From Bacteroidota bacterium (GTDB lineage: Bacteria; Bacteroidota; Bacteroidia; Cytophagales; Cyclobacteriaceae), in the NCBI GenBank assembly GCA_018267285.1, contig JAFDYU010000004.1, positions 22,399 to 86,398 of the forward strand: a stretch of 64,000 bases of DNA, written 5' to 3'. Position numbers and translations under genes: made by a program. The notes beneath the pieces were generated by a model. The model worked only from the letters and a program-made list of their open reading frames with translations, had not been told where the DNA came from and did no database searches. How positions within the stretch are numbered: position 1 is the stretch's first letter; each line of letters starts with the position of its first letter. Positions 61,101 to 64,000 of the stretch are shown one piece after another.

Positions 61101-61526
61101 GACACACTCAAAAAAGGATTGCACCACCTTTCGCTTACCGCCTCCGATAACTACAACAATCAATCAACGGCTTCCATTGATTTCACCGTGACGGAAGGCA
61201 CCGGCATTGATATTGGTGATTTTTACAACTTCCCCAATCCTTTTAACCCCAATTACCAAACTACGAGTTTCCGGTTCACCCACACCCGTGCAGGCGAAGA
61301 CCTCGAAGCCAACCTTATCATTTATGAACTTACCGGGAGAATGGCGGCCAAAATAGATTATAATGTTAGCACAAGCGATTATCAGGTGGATCTTCCACAA
61401 TGGAATGGCGAATCATTAAATGGAACAAAATTAGGAGCAGGAATATACGTTGCTAGGCTTTTTGTTCGTTCACTTGCCGATGGCTCACAAAATCAAAAGG
61501 CCGTTAAACTAATTATACTGAATTGA
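58116..61526 (+). CDS. porU: Type IX secretion system sortase PorU
   Basis: 1136 residues, starting with GTG (58116). PorU is the C25 (gingipain-like) peptidase at the cell surface that removes the C-terminal signal from type IX cargo and attaches it to a lipid carrier. Signal peptide (ending L-S-L-S-Q), Ig-like N-terminal region, peptidase domain about 390-790 with catalytic His643 (NYTGHGSEQVW) and Cys677 (FITATCDFGRND). The C-terminal about 90 residues (YNFPNPFNPNYQTTSFRF to the end, KLIILN) have the FlgD-like/type-A C-terminal sorting fold, as in other PorU proteins. Followed by porV after 24 bases. Confidence 0.95.
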   Translation: MKIKSLLSIYFVLMAGLSLSQSSVLSTGSWYKFSVSKDGVYKIDFALLRSAGINPSQINPKNLKIYTGQIGMLPQANNENRLTDLVEIPIDVVGETDGKFDADDLILFYGQGSDVFSYDVKSNFFSCQNNLFSDKNFYFLTISSSPGKRITQNQNIPGSYPIVSQYDDFAYYETDKYNLLHSGRQWFGEQFDQLLSLTIQFDIAGIVPNSDIKLTSHVMAQSITDCSFDLSFNNNAIINQPIAKIPNTQYDIKGRITADTITFNESTVRASSNTAQQIHYQFNRGTPGISVGYLDYFLFSVKRKLALYNGQSFFTSVESTGYPVSTFQINDVAQSNLVWDITNVLNTQNQTVQFNNGVFTFSTNTDSLKRFVVFDASKISKPAFESAVTNQNLHAITSADLLIISHPSLLAQATRLAAHRQSHDQLTVATATTSAIYNEYAGGKPDITAIRDFIRDVYKKSNYNLKYVLLFGRGSYDYKDRVFNNTNLVPIYESYESLNPLSSYSSDDYFGFLQDNEGEWAENPAVNYSMDVGIGRLPAKNLADAQNMVDKLIEYDTSPNQFGEWRKNFLFVADDGDYNLHENEADQLADNIEQNHSEFNTQKLFLDSYKQIMKPSGQFVPDATKALDLAIRKGKIFVNYTGHGSEQVWAQEQLLTPDLIYGLENAPKYPLFITATCDFGRNDDPSNISSAELLLLQKKGGGIGAVTTSRLVYSVSNFQLNQALYQALFKKNNNQFRRLGTIVSETKNNSFSGVSNRNFSLLGDPSMKLALADNEIVPTQIVTASGSDTLKALSQVTIKGEIQNNGTKLSYFNGRVVAALFDKNEKLTTLGDPQETVTPPSPPYEYVDRPNKLFYGSASVNQGDFQINFTMPSNLDSGFASGKLSLYAYGNAGTEAVGYSTSFSVGGREPDPQPDTTPPAIKLFVSDTTFINGGIIGANTKLVAVLSDKSGINIASTNPQNNLVATLDNRWSYMLNDYYESDSNNFQKGIVIYPLDTLKKGLHHLSLTASDNYNNQSTASIDFTVTEGTGIDIGDFYNFPNPFNPNYQTTSFRFTHTRAGEDLEANLIIYELTGRMAAKIDYNVSTSDYQVDLPQWNGESLNGTKLGAGIYVARLFVRSLADGSQNQKAVKLIILN

Positions 61527-61550
61527 TTACCTTTAAAGCCTAAAGCGCTT

Positions 61551-62723
61551 ATGAAGAAAAGTCTATTTATTGGTTCAATTATCTTTCTTTGTAGAATCCA
61601 GAATGCCTCGTCCCAAACAGGGGGAGGGCAGATTGTTGGCCAAGATACAACGCAGAATATCATTACAACAGCTGTTCCATTTCTTACCATTACACCCGAT
61701 TCAAGAGCGGGCGCAATGGGCGATGTGGGGGTCGCCACATCTGCCGATGCCAACTCAAGTTACTGGAATGCCGGCAAACTTGCTTTTATTGACAAAGGGT
61801 ATGGATTCTCGACCTCCTACACTCCTTGGCTGGCAAAGATTGTAAACGACATGAAGTTGCTTTACTTAACCGGTTTTTACAAGATCGATAGGGAACAAGC
61901 AGTGTCAGCCTCTCTGAAGTATTTCGATATGGGCGATATACAATTCAGAACCGATCAAAATGTTGAAAACGGCAGATACAATCCGCGTGAATACGCTATT
62001 GATGTTACCTATTCTCGCTTACTTACCCAACATTTAAGTATCGGTGGAACCTTGAGATACATTCGTTCAAATCTTACCGGAGCCTTTTCTTCTTCTTACG
62101 GAGCCCGCCCCGGAAATTCAGTAGCCGTAGATTTAGGGGTCTATTACACAAAGCCTTTCGAATCCAGAAACGCTACACTTTCATTGGGTGGTGCCATTAC
62201 CAACCTCGGTTCAAAAATGACCTATACCAGTGCTGCTTTCAAAAATTTTATTCCCACAAATCTTCGAATTGGCGGTGCCTATAAAACCCAACTTGACGTA
62301 TTCAACAGTTTGACTTTTGCATTGGATTTCAACAAACTAATGGTGCCAAGCCCAGGCCCCGGAAATTCTACCAAACCTATGCTAAGCGGTGTTTTAGGTT
62401 CTTTCACCGACTCGCGAAATGGCTTTGCCGGAGAACTGAAGGAAATTACAATTTCATCTGGTCTGGAATATTGGTATCGCGATTATATAGCTGCCCGTGT
62501 TGGTTATTTTTATGAAGCTAAATCTACAGGCAACCGAAAATACTTAACCGCAGGGATTGGATTCCGCTACGAATCAGCTAAACGCGATATCTTGGGTATG
62601 GACATGTCGTACATGATACCAACAGTCCTTGGTCAATATGCGCTGGCCGAAACCATTCGGTTCACTTTATTTTATATTCTACCGGTAAAAGAAACCAAGC
62701 AAAACGAATCTTCAGTTGACTGA
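61551..62723 (+). CDS. porV: Type IX secretion outer-membrane protein PorV
   Basis: 390 residues, a 14-strand FadL-type barrel that collects cargo from the SprA translocon and passes it to PorU. Signal peptide (ending A-S-S-Q), then the family start VPFLTITPDSRAGAMGDVGVAT and SYWNAGKLAF. Barrel strands run throughout (SASLKYFDMGDIQFRTDQ, GGAITNLGSKMTYTS, RVGYFYEAKSTGNRKYLTAG). porU-porV adjacency is known in other Bacteroidota. One-base overlap with the next gene. Confidence 0.95.
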   Translation: MKKSLFIGSIIFLCRIQNASSQTGGGQIVGQDTTQNIITTAVPFLTITPDSRAGAMGDVGVATSADANSSYWNAGKLAFIDKGYGFSTSYTPWLAKIVNDMKLLYLTGFYKIDREQAVSASLKYFDMGDIQFRTDQNVENGRYNPREYAIDVTYSRLLTQHLSIGGTLRYIRSNLTGAFSSSYGARPGNSVAVDLGVYYTKPFESRNATLSLGGAITNLGSKMTYTSAAFKNFIPTNLRIGGAYKTQLDVFNSLTFALDFNKLMVPSPGPGNSTKPMLSGVLGSFTDSRNGFAGELKEITISSGLEYWYRDYIAARVGYFYEAKSTGNRKYLTAGIGFRYESAKRDILGMDMSYMIPTVLGQYALAETIRFTLFYILPVKETKQNESSVD

Positions 62724-63973
62724 TGCTCGACCGCAGTTCCCCTCCGGCTTTTCTCCAGCATTTTTCATTTGAATTACTTCAGCCCGAGATAATTAATTTA
62801 TCTGGTGTAAATTTGATTTACCATCCTAAAGTTAACCAGGAAGTTTTCAAGTTAGAAGTCGTTTACAAAGCAGGCAAATGGTTTGAACCAAAGTTTGGAG
62901 TTGCCCACTTTACAGCATCAATGCTCGACAAAGGAACACGGCTAAAATCATCTAAACAAATTGCCGAGTTGCTCGATTATTATGGAGCTCAGATTGAAGC
63001 TACGTCCGGCTACGATTTCGCAACAGTTACTTTGTACGGTTTAAAAAAATACTTCAAAGAAATTATAGCTATCTTTTATGAAATTGTAACTGAACCCTCT
63101 TTTCAAGGTGAAGAATTACAACTTCAAAAAGATATATTCATACAAAACCTAAAAATCAACAACGAGAAAAATAGTTTTTTAGCCTCAAAATTAATTCGAA
63201 AAAATATCTTTGGATATTTCCATCCTTATGGGCACTCCACCGAAACAGAAGATGTTGTCAAACTCACTATAGATGATCTTCAAAGTTATTTCATTTCAAG
63301 CTTCACACCCCATGAAATATTCTTAATCGGGAATCTTGATGATGAGCATTTAAAATTGATCTCTCAGTGTTTTAAATTTTCTTCTCATCCCAATATTGAA
63401 AAAGAAAATACTCAAATTGTTTCCGGTCAAACACCACAGTATATTAAACGAGAAAGCATTCAAAGTACTCTTCGGCTTGGCAAGCTTACCATTAATCGAA
63501 ATCATGAAGATTATTTTTCGGTACTGCTTTTAAACCACATACTTGGAGGATACTTTGGCTCACGATTGATGAAAAATATTAGAGAAAAAAAAGGCCTTAC
63601 TTACGGAATTTATTCTTCTATCGTTCTATTTAAAAATGAATCAATACTTTCCATCGGGGCCGATGTTGGTAAAGAGAAATCAAACTTGGCTCTTTCAGAG
63701 ATTAAACACGAAATGAATTTCTTAGCCGATGAACCAATCCCGGATGAAGAACTGCACTTAGCAAAAAATCATTTACTCGGAAATCTTCAACTTGAAGCAG
63801 CAAATCCTTTTGCTTCATTTGAGAAAGTTAAAAACATAAGACTCAACAATCTTGAGGTCGATTACTACACACGTTTAGTCATAGCAATCAATAACATCGA
63901 TAGTATCAAACTAAAAGATGCGGCTATAAAATACCTGAATACAGAAAATCTTTTTGAAGTCGTTGTTGGATGA
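62723..63973 (+). CDS. M16-family peptidase homologue lacking the zinc site
   Basis: 416 residues with the two-lobed M16B architecture. The H-x-x-E-H region reads F-G-V-A-His62-F-T-Ala65-Ser66 followed by MLDKGT, so the catalytic Glu and second His are missing. The second lobe has the conserved R/Y region (LGGYFGSRLMKNIREKKGLTYGIYSS), which is kept in non-catalytic partners. No signal peptide is visible. M16B proteins often work as pairs of an active and an inactive subunit; the active one may lie just past the window end. Start codon overlaps the porV stop. Confidence 0.88.
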   Translation: MLDRSSPPAFLQHFSFELLQPEIINLSGVNLIYHPKVNQEVFKLEVVYKAGKWFEPKFGVAHFTASMLDKGTRLKSSKQIAELLDYYGAQIEATSGYDFATVTLYGLKKYFKEIIAIFYEIVTEPSFQGEELQLQKDIFIQNLKINNEKNSFLASKLIRKNIFGYFHPYGHSTETEDVVKLTIDDLQSYFISSFTPHEIFLIGNLDDEHLKLISQCFKFSSHPNIEKENTQIVSGQTPQYIKRESIQSTLRLGKLTINRNHEDYFSVLLLNHILGGYFGSRLMKNIREKKGLTYGIYSSIVLFKNESILSIGADVGKEKSNLALSEIKHEMNFLADEPIPDEELHLAKNHLLGNLQLEAANPFASFEKVKNIRLNNLEVDYYTRLVIAINNIDSIKLKDAAIKYLNTENLFEVVVG

Positions 63974-64000
63974 CCTCTCCGTGGCCGTTGTTTCGGTTTT

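Noticed and set aside
63966-64000. Possible next gene starting at the window end (ATG at 63970 or TTG at 63966)
   Set aside because: Only about 10 codons are visible, and two frames are open. The overlap with the M16 stop is suggestive but the product cannot be named.

Overview
The window looks like a chromosomal segment of a Bacteroidota bacterium, most likely of the order Cytophagales. The evidence is the adjacent type IX secretion genes porU and porV, promoters of the Bacteroidota form TTG-N19/20-TAnnTTTG, an almost complete lack of Shine-Dalgarno sequences, many signal peptides ending in A-Q, a fused branched-chain 2-oxoacid dehydrogenase E1, a fused DAHP synthase/chorismate mutase, and a secreted tricorn-like protease. 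I found no tRNA, rRNA, insertion sequence, prophage or CRISPR array. Genes are tightly packed and the base composition looks even by eye, so this reads as core chromosome rather than an island.

Layout. 1-4183: promoter-proximal half of the ribosomal S10 operon (rplC-D-W-B, rpsS, rplV, rpsC, rplP), minus strand, with its own promoter and no rpsJ ahead of rplC. 4220-7356: molybdenum cofactor genes moaC and moeA (divergent), a tiny lipoprotein, a folded repeat, and thiL. 7425-14224: envelope genes: a lipoprotein, an outer-membrane barrel, a secreted WD40-caspase protein, a beta-lactamase-fold hydrolase and others. 14412-17551: a Tat-exported molybdenum hydroxylase of the isoquinoline oxidoreductase type with its 2Fe-2S subunit and a c-type cytochrome; these need the cofactor pathway that moaC and moeA serve. 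17553-24696: glpQ-like phosphodiesterase, BCKDH E1, a repeat-rich basic secreted protein, OsmC-family protein and a barrel protein. 24698-31793: cell-shape cluster mreB-mreC-mreD-mrdA-rodA preceded by purH.

31961-36266 is the most interesting part: an aromatic amino-acid operon (pheA, aminotransferase, tyrA, DAHP synthase-chorismate mutase) preceded by what reads as a complete transcription attenuator: a 21-codon leader peptide with eight Phe/Tyr/Trp codons in a row, a strong hairpin-plus-T terminator just before pheA, and a duplicated 7-base segment inside the leader peptide that can compete for the terminator stem. The inferred promoter places the transcription start at or next to the leader AUG, so the leader peptide itself may be translated from a leaderless mRNA.

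36498-50000: secreted tricorn protease, a solute-binding-like protein, a four-gene minus-strand set (rlpA, tauE-like, NadR-kinase-like, MFS), a SnoaL-DinB fusion lipoprotein, small membrane proteins, an M20 hydrolase and hypotheticals. 49515-56682: gpmI, a 1557-residue secreted protein of unknown function, and prmA. 56768-64000: a plus-strand run of MBL hydrolase, pssA, porU, porV and a catalytically defective M16 peptidase homologue. Several genes (cytochrome c, MBL hydrolase, rlpA, leader peptide) have the start codon only 4-5 bases after the -7 element, which suggests leaderless transcripts are common here.
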